A stretch of 43,974 nt of DNA from Sandarakinorhabdus oryzae. GTDB lineage: Bacteria; Pseudomonadota; Alphaproteobacteria; Sphingomonadales; Sphingomonadaceae. Numbering within the stretch: the first letter of the stretch is position 1; every line of letters begins with the position of its first letter. Of this stretch, positions 6,838 through 14,518 are shown one piece after another. Both the position numbers and the translations under genes were made by a program. Under the pieces are notes generated by a model. The model saw only the letters and a program-made list of their open reading frames with translations. It did no database searches and was not told the origin of the DNA. Location: contig NZ_WNJP01000005.1 in assembly GCF_009733735.1 (NCBI RefSeq), forward strand, positions 1 to 43,974, written 5' to 3'.

Positions 6838-8621
6838 CACAGGCCATAGCGCAGCGCGAGCAAGGTCGAGAGCGTGACCACCATCAGCGCAACCAGCGGC
6901 AGGCCGGTGCGCAGATAGTCTTTGAACTGATATTCGCCCTCCGACATGATCATCATGTTGGTTTGATAGGCAACGGGCGTCGCATAACAGAGATTGCAGC
7001 CAAACAGCACGGCCAGCACCAGCGGTTCGGCCGGCAGGCCCAGCGTGTTGGCCAGGCTGAAGGCAATCGGCGTTCCCACCGCGGCCGCCGTCGCGTTCGA
7101 TGCGAAATTGGTCAGCACCGTCACGAACAGCATGATCGCGGCCAGCACACCGGCCGCCGGCAGATTCTGCATGCCCGATGCCAGCAGGCCGCCAATCCAG
7201 GCAGCCGCACCGCTCACCAGAACGAACTTGCCCAGCGCAATCGAAGCCGCCACCAGTACGATCACCTTGGCCGATAGCGCCCGCCCGACCCGATCAAACT
7301 TCACGCAGCCGGTGATGAACATCAGCACGGCGCCGCCCAGCGCCGAAACCGCGATCGGCATGACTCCGGTGCTGGCCAGGCCAACGGCAACCGCCATGAT
7401 GATCAGCGCCAGGGTGGCCTTGTTCGATCGCGGCATCTCGCGGCCGCCTTCCAGGATCAGCAGGCCGTCGCGGCGGGCAAAGGCCTGGGCGTTGGTGATG
7501 GTGCTCAGCACCAACAGCACATCGCCCTCGCGCAGCAACGCCTCGGCTGACTGATCGGCCGTGTCGTGCATCAGCCGGCGCACCCGGTGCACCCCCAGCA
7601 CCGCCACAGCTTCCAGGCCGGCGGTCTGCAGCGTCAGGCCGATCAGCCGGCTGTCGGGCGCGATGGTCATCTCGATCTGCGCCAGATCCTGTCCGTCCAT
7701 CGCCGCTTCCCGGCGCAAGCGCGTCAACAGCCAGTCCGGCGCCGGCGTGGCGCCCAGCCGCCGCGCCGCTTCCTCCAGCGCCTCCTGCGAGCCTGACAGG
7801 TTCAACCGCGCGTCCGGCAACACGCTGGCATCGCCGCCCGGCGCAATGGCAACATCGCCCGGCAGCATCGCCGCCAGTTGCGCCATTGATTTGCCCAGCG
7901 CCGGCGCGTCCGATCCGAAACGGAAGGTGGCATGATACAGCCGCAGCTCTGGCGTGAGCGCGCTGCTGTTATCAGGTAGCAGGCGCGGCATCACCAGCCA
8001 GATATAGGGCAAGGCCACTGCGGCTGCCGCCAGCACGATCCCGGTGTAATGGAACACCCCGATCGGTTTCATGCCCAGATCGGTCGCGATCGACACCACC
8101 AACAGGTTGGTGGACGTGCCGATCGTCGTCGACATGCCGCCGATCAGGATCGCCGAATTGACCGGGATCAGCGTTTTCGACGCCGGCATGCCCCCCTTGC
8201 GCGCCAGCTGCACCAGGATCGGCAGCAGCAGCACCAGCACCGGCGTGTCGTTGATGATCATGCTGGCAAACAAGGCAATCACCAGCGTGACCAGCAGTCC
8301 GACCCTGGTGTTGAACCGCCACACCGTGTTGAGCACCCGCGCCGCCGGATCAAGCGCCCCCGTCACCACCAGCCCGCGCCCCAGCACCATCAGTGCGCAG
8401 ATGGTGATCAGGGCATGATGGCCAAACCCCTCGAACGCCAGCGCCAACCCGTCCTGCGGCGCCGTACCCGGCAGCGGATAGAAATAGAGGCCCAGCGCGA
8501 GTGCGCCGATGGTGAGCAGCGAGATGATCTCGATCCGCGCCCGCCCCCGCGCAAACCCCGCAAACATCGCCACCGCCAGCGCGATCGCTGCAATCGCGTG
8601 CCAGGGGGGAAAAGCGGCCAT
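6837..8621 (-). CDS. SLC13/DASS-type permease with two RCK_C (TrkA-C) domains
   Basis: The protein has the layout of bacterial anion:sodium symporters of the SLC13/DASS group with a regulatory insert. About five N-terminal membrane helices are followed by a soluble middle of roughly 200 residues with two TrkA-C-like repeats, then about six more helices. The motifs NDTPVLVLLLPI and GGMSTTIGTSTNLL in the first half are mirrored by TNFASNATAAAVGTPI in the second, the paired substrate-binding hairpins of this fold. The start at 8621 (594 aa) begins directly with a membrane helix; an ATG 69 nt upstream would add a basic tail and is less likely. It leads the gene run to egtB and egtD. Substrate is unknown; sulfate or a carboxylate is usual. 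Confidence 0.85.
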   Translation of the reverse strand: MAAFPPWHAIAAIALAVAMFAGFARGRARIEIISLLTIGALALGLYFYPLPGTAPQDGLALAFEGFGHHALITICALMVLGRGLVVTGALDPAARVLNTVWRFNTRVGLLVTLVIALFASMIINDTPVLVLLLPILVQLARKGGMPASKTLIPVNSAILIGGMSTTIGTSTNLLVVSIATDLGMKPIGVFHYTGIVLAAAAVALPYIWLVMPRLLPDNSSALTPELRLYHATFRFGSDAPALGKSMAQLAAMLPGDVAIAPGGDASVLPDARLNLSGSQEALEEAARRLGATPAPDWLLTRLRREAAMDGQDLAQIEMTIAPDSRLIGLTLQTAGLEAVAVLGVHRVRRLMHDTADQSAEALLREGDVLLVLSTITNAQAFARRDGLLILEGGREMPRSNKATLALIIMAVAVGLASTGVMPIAVSALGGAVLMFITGCVKFDRVGRALSAKVIVLVAASIALGKFVLVSGAAAWIGGLLASGMQNLPAAGVLAAIMLFVTVLTNFASNATAAAVGTPIAFSLANTLGLPAEPLVLAVLFGCNLCYATPVAYQTNMMIMSEGEYQFKDYLRTGLPLVALMVVTLSTLLALRYGL

Positions 8622-8771
8622 CAACAAGATGTAGGCCGGACCCGGCCGCTTGACCACCACGTCCCACACGCGCCGCCGCACCACCCCCACACCCGGCCGC
8701 CAGCGGTGGCAAGGCGATTACCCGCGCCTGGGGCGGGGCGGACTGAGGGACGTCAGGTGGAAAGGAAGACG

Positions 8772-8805
8772 GCTTCCGGCGGGCAGGGTCTGAGAACCTG
8801 GGCCC
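8772..8805 (-). repeat. REP-like hairpin repeat, decayed copy 4 (inverted)
   Basis: The GCCGG-A-AGC arm and CCCTGCC core of the family are recognisable on the minus strand, but the stem has mismatches (AGGTTC against GACCCT). It is in inverted orientation to the copy at 9078-9111, so the pair brackets the second 264-bp element. The rest of the gap 8622-8847 shows nothing else I can support. Confidence 0.55.
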
Positions 8806-8847
8806 ACGTTCGTTGGCATCGCCCCTTTCCCCATCACCCGGGATTTG

Positions 8848-9111
8848 TTGCAGCGCGCACATCGTGGCGCTGTCCTACAGGGCGCTGGCGGGGTTATAAT
8901 CGGCGACCGGCCCGCCCGGATGCTCTTTCCACGATTGATCCTGTCCAGACGCGCGTGCGCATGAAGGGCGATTTGTAAGCTTTGTAGCCGACAGCGGCGA
9001 CGGCCGATGAATCGGAATCCGACACGAATCGTCAACAGTGTCAAAAATCACCGGGGCATAACCGCTTGAAAACAAACGGGTGCAGGGACTGAGTCCCTGC
9101 CCGCCGGAGGC
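8848..9111 (+). repeat. 264-bp dispersed intergenic element, copy B
   Basis: Second copy of the element at 4184-4447, same orientation and same length. Differences cluster in the first 110 bp; the block from GCGTGCGCATGAAGGGCGAT to the end is almost unchanged. This copy contains a perfect TATAAT at 8895-8900, but no good -35 box 17 bp before it. It ends in the 34-nt hairpin repeat at 9078-9111. Its place downstream of the amidohydrolase (minus) and upstream of the permease (minus) differs from the context of copy A, so the element moves or is maintained independently of the flanking genes. Confidence 0.8.
9078..9111 (+). repeat. 34-nt REP-like hairpin repeat, copy 5
   Basis: GGGTGCAGGGACTGAGTCCC then TGCCCGCCGGAGGC; the stem GCAGGGAC/GTCCCTGC is intact and the loop is TGA. 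It forms the right end of the 264-bp element, as copy 3 does at 4415. Confidence 0.8.
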
Positions 9112-9244
9112 TTGGCTGGCTGTCGTTCGCGACAAAAACGGCGAGATTTGGGGAAAGCCTGTGTTTTCAGGCTTGTAGACGGTTCAATCTGTCAAATGTG
9201 TCAAATAAGCCGGCAGGCGCCACCCCCTCCACCACGGCCCCTCC

Positions 9245-9317
9245 ACCACCTTCGGTGGTCCCCCTCCCCGTCCTGCGGACAGGGAGGATCAGTCACCCCC
9301 GTCCTTCGGGCAGGGAG
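9245..9317 (-). other. cluster of three GC hairpins after the amidohydrolase gene
   Basis: Three small stem-loops stand in a row: ACCACC-TTC-GGTGGT (9245-9259), CTCCC-c-GTCC-TGC-GGAC-a-GGGAG (9264-9286) and a related CCC-c-GTCC-TTC-GGGC-a-GGG copy near 9297-9315. They lie just beyond the stop of the minus-strand amidohydrolase. There is no T-run, so they are more likely RNA 3'-end stabilisers or repeats than intrinsic terminators. Confidence 0.5.
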
Positions 9318-9327
9318 GAATGGCGGA

Positions 9328-11040
9328 TCAGGGTTTGCGTTCGAACACCACTTTGCCCCGGAACAGCGTCATGTCGGCCTTCATGTCCTTCACCGCGGCG
9401 GTGGGGACCGAGTAGGGGTCTCGGTCCCACACGGCGATGTCGGCGGATTTGCCCACGGCGAGCACGCCGGAGTTGTCGGCGCGGATCAGGGGGGCGGCCC
9501 AGCGGGTGTAGCTGGTGAGCGCGGTGGTGATGGGGACGGACTCGGCCGTGCCGAAGGGTTGGGCGCCCCACACCTTGCCGCTGGTTTCGCGGGCGGTGGA
9601 GGCCCAGAGGCCGAGGCGGGCGGGGAACGGGGTGACGCCGGTGTCGGAGCCGCCGCCCCAGCGGATGCCGTTTTTCACGTAGGTGGCGTAGGGGTTGAGG
9701 CGCTGGCTGCGGGCCGGACCGAGGTTGGCGGCGTAAATGTCGCCGATCCACCAGGTGAAGGTGGGCTGGGTTTCGGGGTAGCCGGAGCCATAGTCGCGTT
9801 GCAGGGCGGCCATGGTGGCAATCGCGTGATCGGTGGGAATGTTGGCGTGGATGATGGAGAGGCGCAGGTCCTTGGTCGGGTGGGCCTTCAGGGCGTCGGC
9901 ATAGCCGTCCACCACCCAGTCGATGGCCTTGTCCCCGATCGCATGGGTGCCGATGCCGATGTCTGAATTGATGAACATGGCAATCATCTGGCGATATTCG
10001 GCCGGGTCGATCTGGGGATAGCCGCTGTTGCCCCTGGCGATTTCGGTGCGGTGGTGGTTCCAGTCCTCATACATCCAGGCGGTGGGCGCGGCGCCGCTGC
10101 CGTCCATGAACAGCTTGACGCCGCAGACGGCGAGGCTGCTGTTCTTCACCGGCGCGATTTCCGCCTTGGCCTGTTTGATTTCGGCCAGCGCCTTGGTGGC
10201 CGTGGCCAGGGAGCGGCCGCCGGAAAAGAGCACGCAGGCGTTGATCGGGAATTGGCCGGCCTTCACCAGTCCCAGATAGGCCAGCCAATCCTCGCGGCCG
10301 ATGGAGGGGTCCTTGAAGCCGGTCATGCCTTCTTCGTGGAGGCGGCGGATCATGTGGGAGAGCGCGGCCTGGCGCTGGGCCACTGTGGGTTCGGGGATGA
10401 GGCGGGTGACGAGTTCCTGCGCGGTTTCCTTCATCACGCCGGCGGGGCTGCCATCGGGCAGGCGCTCGATGGTGCCGGCGGTGGGGGTGGCTGTGGCGGC
10501 AGTGACGCCGGCCATTTTCAGGGCGAGGCCGTTGGCGACGCCATAATGGCCGGTGGTGTGTTCGAGCCAGACCGGGTTGTCGGGGGAGACGGCGTCGAGA
10601 TCGGCAGCGGTGGGATAGGTGGTGGTGGCGAACTTGCCTTCATCCCAGCCGACGCCGAGGATCCACTGGCCCTTGGGCGTGGTGGCGACACGGGCCTTCA
10701 CCGCGGCCACCATGTCCGCCACCGAGCGGGCGCCCGCCAGCGGGATCTGGTTCAGCTCACCCAGGCCGGTGGAGAGGATATGGGCGTGGGTGTCGATCAG
10801 CCCGGGGGTGGCGGCGCGGCCATGCAAGTCGATCACCTTCGTCCTGGGGCCGACCAGTTTCTTGATGGCGGCATCGCTGCCCACTGCGCTGATCTTGCCG
10901 CTGGTGATGGCGAGGGCCTGCACGACGCTGTCCTTCGCGTCGGCCGTGAGGATGCGGCCGTGGAGGAGGACGGTATCAGCGGGCGCGGCCAGTGCCGGCG
11001 AGGCGAGAATCATCGATGCTGCGAGGAATGTCCGGATCAT
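9328..11040 (-). CDS. exported amidohydrolase, YtcJ-like
   Basis: A 570-residue metal-dependent hydrolase of the amidohydrolase superfamily (amidohydrolase_3 branch). The N-terminus, MIRTFLAASMILASPALAAP, is a signal peptide, so the enzyme acts in the periplasm. The metal-binding DTHAH is at 83-87 in the barrel; further ligands are likely in SIIHANIPTDH and GTHAIGDKAID, and WGGGSDTGVTPFP carries the C-terminal aspartate block. The composite beta-sandwich is visible at both ends (VLLHGRILTADA and KSADIAVWDRDPY). The substrate is not predictable; members act on amides, ureas and cyclic compounds. It follows gpmA by 72 bp and may be cotranscribed. Downstream are hairpins and the repeat element. 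Confidence 0.88.
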   Translation of the reverse strand: MIRTFLAASMILASPALAAPADTVLLHGRILTADAKDSVVQALAITSGKISAVGSDAAIKKLVGPRTKVIDLHGRAATPGLIDTHAHILSTGLGELNQIPLAGARSVADMVAAVKARVATTPKGQWILGVGWDEGKFATTTYPTAADLDAVSPDNPVWLEHTTGHYGVANGLALKMAGVTAATATPTAGTIERLPDGSPAGVMKETAQELVTRLIPEPTVAQRQAALSHMIRRLHEEGMTGFKDPSIGREDWLAYLGLVKAGQFPINACVLFSGGRSLATATKALAEIKQAKAEIAPVKNSSLAVCGVKLFMDGSGAAPTAWMYEDWNHHRTEIARGNSGYPQIDPAEYRQMIAMFINSDIGIGTHAIGDKAIDWVVDGYADALKAHPTKDLRLSIIHANIPTDHAIATMAALQRDYGSGYPETQPTFTWWIGDIYAANLGPARSQRLNPYATYVKNGIRWGGGSDTGVTPFPARLGLWASTARETSGKVWGAQPFGTAESVPITTALTSYTRWAAPLIRADNSGVLAVGKSADIAVWDRDPYSVPTAAVKDMKADMTLFRGKVVFERKP

Positions 11041-11112
11041 GTCTGCCCCCTGCCCTGTGGTTGCCGGCAGTCTGGCAGTATCTTGACACTCGTCAAGCTG
11101 TTGGGGTGGCCC

Positions 11113-11790
11113 TCAGATGTAGCGCCGGGAGATCGCCGTCAGATCGTCCGCCAGCTCATAGACCATCGGCTGGCCGGTCGGGATTTCCTCGTGGACGATC
11201 TCGTCGTCGGACAGGCCGGAGAGGTGCTTGACCAGGGCGCGCAGCGAGTTGCCGTGGGCGGCGATGATGACGCGCTTGCCGGCCTTGAGTTCGGGGGCGA
11301 TGGCGGCTTCCCAATAGGGCAGCACGCGGGCGATTGTGTCTTTCAGGCTTTCCGCAGTGGGGATGGCAATGCCGGCGTAGCGGCGGTCGGCGGCAAGATC
11401 GAAGTCGCCACCGGGGGCGAGCGGCGGCGGCGGCACGTCGAAGCTGCGACGCCAGATCTTCACCTGGTCCTCGCCATATTTGGCGGCGGTGTCGGCCTTG
11501 TTGAGCCCGGTGAGGCCGCCATAGTGGCGTTCATTGAGGTGCCAGTCTTTCGTGACCGGCAGCCAGAGGCGGCCCATGCTTTCCAGCGCCAGGTTGAGCG
11601 TCTTGATGGCGCGGCTCTGCACGCTGGTGAAGGCGAGATCGAAGTCGAGGCCGGCAGCGGCAATGCGCTGACCCGCGGCGATGGCCTCGGCGATGCCCTG
11701 GTCGGTCAGGCCGACGTCCCACCAGCCAGTGAAGCGGTTTTCGAGGTTCCACTGGCTCTGGCCGTGGCGGAGGAGGACGAGTGTCGGCAT
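11113..11790 (-). CDS. gpmA: 2,3-bisphosphoglycerate-dependent phosphoglycerate mutase
   Basis: GpmA interconverts 3- and 2-phosphoglycerate in glycolysis and gluconeogenesis through a phosphohistidine. The phosphohistidine motif RHGQSQWN is at residues 8-15, followed by [25 protein letters not shown] carries substrate contacts, and [14 protein letters not shown] holds the second catalytic histidine. The start at 11790 places RHG at the normal distance; an ATG 36 nt further up would add an atypical tail. At 225 residues it is shorter than the E. coli enzyme, as in other alphaproteobacteria. A terminator for amtB lies just upstream, so gpmA is likely transcribed from its own promoter. Confidence 0.95.
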   Translation of the reverse strand: MPTLVLLRHGQSQWNLENRFTGWWDVGLTDQGIAEAIAAGQRIAAAGLDFDLAFTSVQSRAIKTLNLALESMGRLWLPVTKDWHLNERHYGGLTGLNKADTAAKYGEDQVKIWRRSFDVPPPPLAPGGDFDLAADRRYAGIAIPTAESLKDTIARVLPYWEAAIAPELKAGKRVIIAAHGNSLRALVKHLSGLSDDEIVHEEIPTGQPMVYELADDLTAISRRYI

Positions 11791-11820
11791 GGGCAGCGTC
11801 TTAGCGGCGGCCTTGGGCAA

Positions 11821-11860
11821 AGCCAAAAGAAAATGGCCGGGAGGTTTCCCTCCCGGCCAT
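11821..11860 (-). terminator. rho-independent terminator after amtB
   Basis: On the minus strand a 12-bp stem (ATGGCCGGGAGG with CCTCCCGGCCAT, 11833-11860) is followed by TTTCTTTTGG. It begins 20 bp after the amtB stop and separates the glnK-amtB run from gpmA. Confidence 0.85.
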
Positions 11861-11880
11861 GCTTACGCTGGGTACGCCAC

Positions 11881-13311
11881 TCAGTAGTTGTAGGCGCGTT
11901 CGCCGTGATCGTTGATGTCGAGGCCTTCGCGTTCGACATCGGCGGTCGGGCGCAGGCCAATCGTCTTCTTGATGACGAAGAACAGCACGAAGGAGACAAG
12001 GCCGGACCAGACCACGGTATAGCCCACGGCGGTGGCCTGGGTGATGACCTGGCCCATCATGTCGTAGGCGCCGGCGGTGGCCGGGAACACGGTGTAGTCA
12101 ACCCAGCCCTGGCCGCCCAGCGCCGGATCAGCGACAATGCCGGTGCCGATGGCGCCGACGATGCCGCCGATGCCGTGCACGCCGAACACATCGAGCGAGT
12201 CGTCATACTTCAGCATCGACTTCACCTTGGAGACGAACAGGAAGCAGATCGGCGAGACGATGAGGCCAAGCAGGATGCTGGTCATCGGCGCGGCAAAACC
12301 CGACGCCGGGGTGATGGCGACGAGGCCGGCGACGGCACCCGAGGCAGCGCCCAGCATGGAGGGCTTGCCGTGGACGATCTTGTCGCACAGCGCCCACGAC
12401 ACGGCGGCCGCGGCGGTGGCGACGAAGGTGTTGATGAAGGCCAGGGCAGCAAGGCCGTTGGCTTCCAGGTTGGAGCCGGCGTTGAAACCGAACCAGCCCA
12501 CCCACAGCAGCGAAGCGCCGATCATGGTCATGGTCAGGCTGTGCGGGGTCAAGGCCTCCTTGCCGTAACCGATGCGCGGGCCGATCACGAGGCAGCCCAT
12601 CAGGCCGGCGATACCGGCGTTGATGTGGACGACCGTGCCACCAGCGAAGTCCAGCGCGCCCTTCAAGTAGAGCACACCGGCGTCGTCCTTGGCGTCGGAC
12701 AGGAAGTCAGGGCCAGCGAAATACCAGACCCAGTGGGCGACCGGGAAATAGACGATGGTCAGCCACAGCACGGTGAACACCATCAGGCCGGTGAACTTCA
12801 CACGTTCGGCAAAGGCGCCAACGATCAGCGCCGGCGTGATGCAGGCGAAGGTCATCTGGAAGATCACATAGGTATATTCGGGGATGTAGACGTTGTTGGA
12901 GAACGTCGCGGCATAGGTGCCGACGTTGACGCCCTGCAGGAACGCCTTGGAGAAGCCGCCCACCCACGGCGAACCGCCAGTGAAGGCCATGGAATAGCCG
13001 TAGCAGACCCAGAGCAGGGCGGCGACCGAGACGATCATGAACACCTGCATCAGCACGCTGAGCATGTTCTTGGTGCGCACCAGGCCGCCATAGAACAGGG
13101 CCAGGGCCGGGATCGACATCAGGAGCACCAACGCGGACGAGACGAGCATCCAGGTGGTGTCACCCTTGTTCACCATGCCCGCCATCTGTTCGGCGGTGGG
13201 GGCCTTGATCAGGTCTGCGGCCAGGGCGGGCGCACTGGCAAGGCCCGCCAGCAGCCCGGCGGGCACCAGGGCCAGCGCACGGCGCGGCGAGAGGTCAAAG
13301 AGCGGTTTCAT
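11881..13311 (-). CDS. amtB: ammonium transporter AmtB
   Basis: AmtB is a trimeric inner-membrane channel that takes up ammonium. The 476-residue precursor starts with a basic segment and a hydrophobic signal (LVPAGLLAGLASAPALA), then about 11 membrane helices. Family blocks include ALFYGGLVRTKNML in the first helices, GTVVHINAGIAGL with a pore histidine, GWFGFNAGS, and DVFGVHGIGGIVGAIGTGI with the second pore histidine. The start at 13311 overlaps the glnK stop by 17 nt, so the two are translationally linked. GlnK blocks AmtB when nitrogen is sufficient, and the genes are paired in most bacteria. A strong terminator follows. Confidence 0.96.
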   Translation of the reverse strand: MKPLFDLSPRRALALVPAGLLAGLASAPALAADLIKAPTAEQMAGMVNKGDTTWMLVSSALVLLMSIPALALFYGGLVRTKNMLSVLMQVFMIVSVAALLWVCYGYSMAFTGGSPWVGGFSKAFLQGVNVGTYAATFSNNVYIPEYTYVIFQMTFACITPALIVGAFAERVKFTGLMVFTVLWLTIVYFPVAHWVWYFAGPDFLSDAKDDAGVLYLKGALDFAGGTVVHINAGIAGLMGCLVIGPRIGYGKEALTPHSLTMTMIGASLLWVGWFGFNAGSNLEANGLAALAFINTFVATAAAAVSWALCDKIVHGKPSMLGAASGAVAGLVAITPASGFAAPMTSILLGLIVSPICFLFVSKVKSMLKYDDSLDVFGVHGIGGIVGAIGTGIVADPALGGQGWVDYTVFPATAGAYDMMGQVITQATAVGYTVVWSGLVSFVLFFVIKKTIGLRPTADVEREGLDINDHGERAYNY

Positions 13312-13633
13312 CAATTTCCCCTGTTCTGATCCGGACAGCCGTTTCGATACCGGCCACGAAGATCTTGCCATCCCCGATGCTGCCCGTGTGGGCAGCCTGG
13401 GTGATGGCATCCACCACGCGGGCGGCATCATCATCTTCCACGACCACTTCGATTTTCAGCTTGGGCACCAGGTTGACGTTATATTCTGCACCCCGATAGA
13501 TTTCGGTCTGGCCCTTCTGGCGGCCGAATCCGCGCACTTCGGACACGGTCATGCCCTGCACGCTGCACAGCATCAGCGCCTCGCGGACATCTTCCAGTTT
13601 GAACGGCTTGATGATTGCCGTGACCAGCTTCAT
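13295..13633 (-). CDS. glnK: nitrogen regulatory protein P-II (GlnK)
   Basis: A 112-residue PII signalling protein, a trimer that senses 2-oxoglutarate, ATP/ADP and glutamine (through uridylylation). The start MKLVTAIIKPFKLEDVREAL is the classic PII opening. The T-loop GRQKGQTEIYRGAEY contains Tyr51, the uridylylation site. VDAITQAAHTGSIGDGKIFV is the PII signature near the C-terminus. Placement directly before amtB makes it GlnK rather than GlnB. The upstream gap (13634-13739) has an AAGGA ribosome binding site, and no convincing sigma-54 box was found. Confidence 0.96.
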   Translation of the reverse strand: MKLVTAIIKPFKLEDVREALMLCSVQGMTVSEVRGFGRQKGQTEIYRGAEYNVNLVPKLKIEVVVEDDDAARVVDAITQAAHTGSIGDGKIFVAGIETAVRIRTGEIDETAL

Positions 13634-13739
13634 GGCCAAACGCTCATCCTTGTGGTTGCAGTGCAGCAGCCTTGCCGCAGCGCGCGCGGCCGCAACATAA
13701 GGCGTTTGCCGCAGCGGCAGGCCGCCGCCGCCGGCTGCG

Positions 13740-13943
13740 TCAGTGCGGGCTGGCGAGGATGGCGCGGGCGGCGCTGGCATCTTCTTCGGCCACCATCAGG
13801 CGGATGCCGGAAATGCCGGGGCCGATCAGGCTGGCGATGCCGGCATCGAACAGCACGGCGGGAATGCCGGCCGAATCGAGCAGGCTGCGCAAGATTTCCG
13901 CCTCCACGGGTGAGAAGACAGTTTCAACGCAGGCGAGCGCCAT
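13740..13943 (-). CDS. DUF2007 family small protein
   Basis: A 67-residue protein with the pattern of DUF2007, called putative signal-transducing protein: V-x-x-P-x-E-A-E-I-L-R-x-L-L-x-x-x-G-I-P-A near the start, an RLMV strand and a final EEDASAARAIL helix. These proteins resemble the ACT or PII-like ferredoxin fold; no function is established. The ATG overlaps the stop of the PNPOx-like gene as TGATG, so translation is likely coupled. It precedes glnK by about 106 bp. Confidence 0.75.
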   Translation of the reverse strand: MALACVETVFSPVEAEILRSLLDSAGIPAVLFDAGIASLIGPGISGIRLMVAEEDASAARAILASPH

Positions 13944-14500
13944 CAGCTGTAAGGCAGCAGCGACGGCGGCGTGACCGGCAGCCCATCGATGGAGCGGTTG
14001 CGCTGTTGATATTTGGCCAGGCGTTCGGCCGGCTCTTCCTGGGCGTGGAACTTGCGTAGGGTCTGGCGTTCCTCGACCAGCTTCATCTTGGGCACCGCCC
14101 AGCCGCAGCTGGTCTGGGTCGATTCGACGCTGATCACGAAGATTTGGCGCACACCGCGTTCGATGGTGAACTGCGCGGCCAGGCCATCCCATTCCGCATC
14201 CTGCGGCAACACGAAGCGGCCGCGGCCATAGATGCGGTAGATCAGCGCCGGCTGATCAAAGGCGCAGAACATGATGGTAATGCGGCCATCGGCGGCCAGG
14301 TGCGCGTTGGTTTCATTGCCGCTGCCGCCATAATCGAGATAGGCGCAGCTGCGCCCGTCATTGAGCACACGGAACGTGTCGAGCCCCTTAGGGCTGAGAT
14401 TGATGCGCGAATCGGGCGCGGCGGTGGCGACGAAAAACACCGGCTGGCGGGCGATGAAGGCCGCGTGATCGGCCGTGATATGATCAAAAAAGTCCGACAT
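13943..14500 (-). CDS. pyridoxamine 5'-phosphate oxidase-like flavin protein
   Basis: A 185-residue protein of the split-barrel FMN-binding group. FVATAAPDSRINLSPKGLDTFRV is the characteristic beginning of the barrel, where a small-molecule oxidoreductase would bind FMN, and YLDYGGSGNETNAHL is the next conserved segment. The C-terminal part (SCGWAVPKMKLVEERQTL) is the extension common in the pyridoxamine-oxidase-like proteins annotated only by fold. It is not PdxH: it is shorter and lacks the PdxH substrate motifs. It lies 18 nt after tldD and overlaps DUF2007 by one base. Confidence 0.78.
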   Translation of the reverse strand: MSDFFDHITADHAAFIARQPVFFVATAAPDSRINLSPKGLDTFRVLNDGRSCAYLDYGGSGNETNAHLAADGRITIMFCAFDQPALIYRIYGRGRFVLPQDAEWDGLAAQFTIERGVRQIFVISVESTQTSCGWAVPKMKLVEERQTLRKFHAQEEPAERLAKYQQRNRSIDGLPVTPPSLLPYS

Positions 14501-14518
14501 GCCGCCCTCCCGCTGTGT

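Noticed and set aside
5421-7277. Long plus-strand open frame opposite egtB and the permease
   Set aside because: Antisense shadow; EgtB and the permease account for the sequence on the minus strand.
2610-9111. The repeats as a CRISPR array
   Set aside because: Copies are few, irregularly spaced, in both orientations, and without spacers of constant length. No cas gene is present.
10051-13329. A very long plus-strand open frame opposite the amidohydrolase, gpmA and amtB genes
   Set aside because: It is the antisense shadow of recognised genes. High GC makes stop codons rare, and its translation has no domain and strange composition.
13656-13671. GG-N10-GC sequence on the minus strand upstream of glnK, a possible sigma-54 promoter
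   Set aside because: Only the minimal GG/GC positions match; TGGCAC and TTGCA are not present, and the implied transcription start would fall within the ribosome binding site.
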